DNA of 64,000 nt from the NCBI GenBank assembly GCA_964007475.1, contig OZ023273.1, forward strand, positions 60,159,834 through 60,223,833, written 5' to 3'. The notes under the pieces were generated by a model that did not search any database, was not told the origin of the DNA, and was given only the letters and a program-made list of their open reading frames with translations. Below are positions 63,814 to 64,000 of the stretch, piece after piece. Numbering within the stretch: position 1 is the first letter of the stretch; each line of letters begins with the position of its first letter. Origin of the DNA: Hybos culiciformis. Lineage: Eukaryota > Arthropoda > Insecta > Diptera > Hybotidae. The translations under genes were made by a program, and so were the position numbers.

Positions 63814-64000
63814 CTAGAAAATTAAAAAGAAAAAAACTTTTTCCGAAATTCAATTTTTTTTACTTAAAAAGCATGCAATAAATCTTTTTATTAGAGCACT
63901 TCAAAAACTCGTAAGTAAAACATACCGGAAACAGTGTCAATTTTTAAAATATTTTGATTATTTAAAAATTATTTATCAGTTAGTAAAAAAAATATAGAAA
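63814..64000 (-). other. lqfR intron running off the window
   Basis: Intron sequence upstream of the Tel2 exon, ending in a polypyrimidine tract and TCTAG. The donor exon is outside the window. Confidence 0.7.

Noticed and set aside
63814..63853. Methionine start for Tel2 at 63853
   Set aside because: The 13 codons before the conserved sequence are the polypyrimidine tract and acceptor of an intron, so this is not a coding start.
1..64000. CRISPR arrays, operons, ribosome-binding sites, replication origins
   Set aside because: This is spliced animal nuclear DNA. The tandem repeats present are hairpin units, microsatellites or transposon parts, with no regular spacer pattern.

Overview
This window is nuclear DNA from an arthropod, most likely an insect. 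It is very AT-rich with long A and T runs, its genes have spliced exons with GT-AG junctions, and it is full of small DNA transposons. The conserved genes all have insect-type architecture: a Skeletor-like DM13 protein, the PP2A B55 subunit twins with two alternative first coding exons, the Hippo co-activator mats (Mob1), Nop56, and a Golgi-epsin (lqfR/CLINT1) C-terminal exon beside a Tel2 exon. I cannot fix the insect order from sequence alone.

Layout. 1-270 holds two exons of a Skeletor-like gene on the minus strand that runs off the left edge. 271-11468 is non-coding apart from a nested foldback/MITE (757-1486) and a dead LINE fragment (about 4800-5830). 11578-26176 is the minus-strand twins gene. 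Three shared exons (11578-13514) follow either a 7-nt coding first exon (ATGGCCG, 18857-18863) or a longer alternative first exon (25996-26176). Its introns carry nested Harbinger-like MITEs, a hAT MITE and, in the interval specific to the long isoform, a complete antisense Ty3/Gypsy retrotransposon (20426-25113) with identical 196-bp LTRs and a perfect TCCGC target duplication.

26177-49897 is about 24 kb with no recognisable host gene. It contains several DNA transposons: a TIR element carrying a foldback insert; a hAT element with a perfect 8-bp duplication and remnants of both transposase ends; a 767-bp foldback; a roughly 1-kb array of hairpin units; and several MITEs. 49898-51791 (minus) is mats and 52801-54982 (plus) is Nop56. 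They are head to head about 1 kb apart, with a piece of the GC-rich repeat family between them.

60146-63813 (minus) is the 3' part of lqfR. A Tel2-coding exon (61142-63813) and an epsinR C-terminal exon (60146-60609) both have phase-1 acceptors, so one upstream ENTH-region exon could splice in frame to either. The Tel2 exon has its own stop and poly(A) signals. This matches the EpsinR/Tel2 translational fusion known from Drosophila and is the most interesting gene architecture here. The upstream ENTH exons lie beyond 64000.

Exon boundaries were read by eye from splice consensus and reading phase, and family calls come from recognised motifs. No database search was run.
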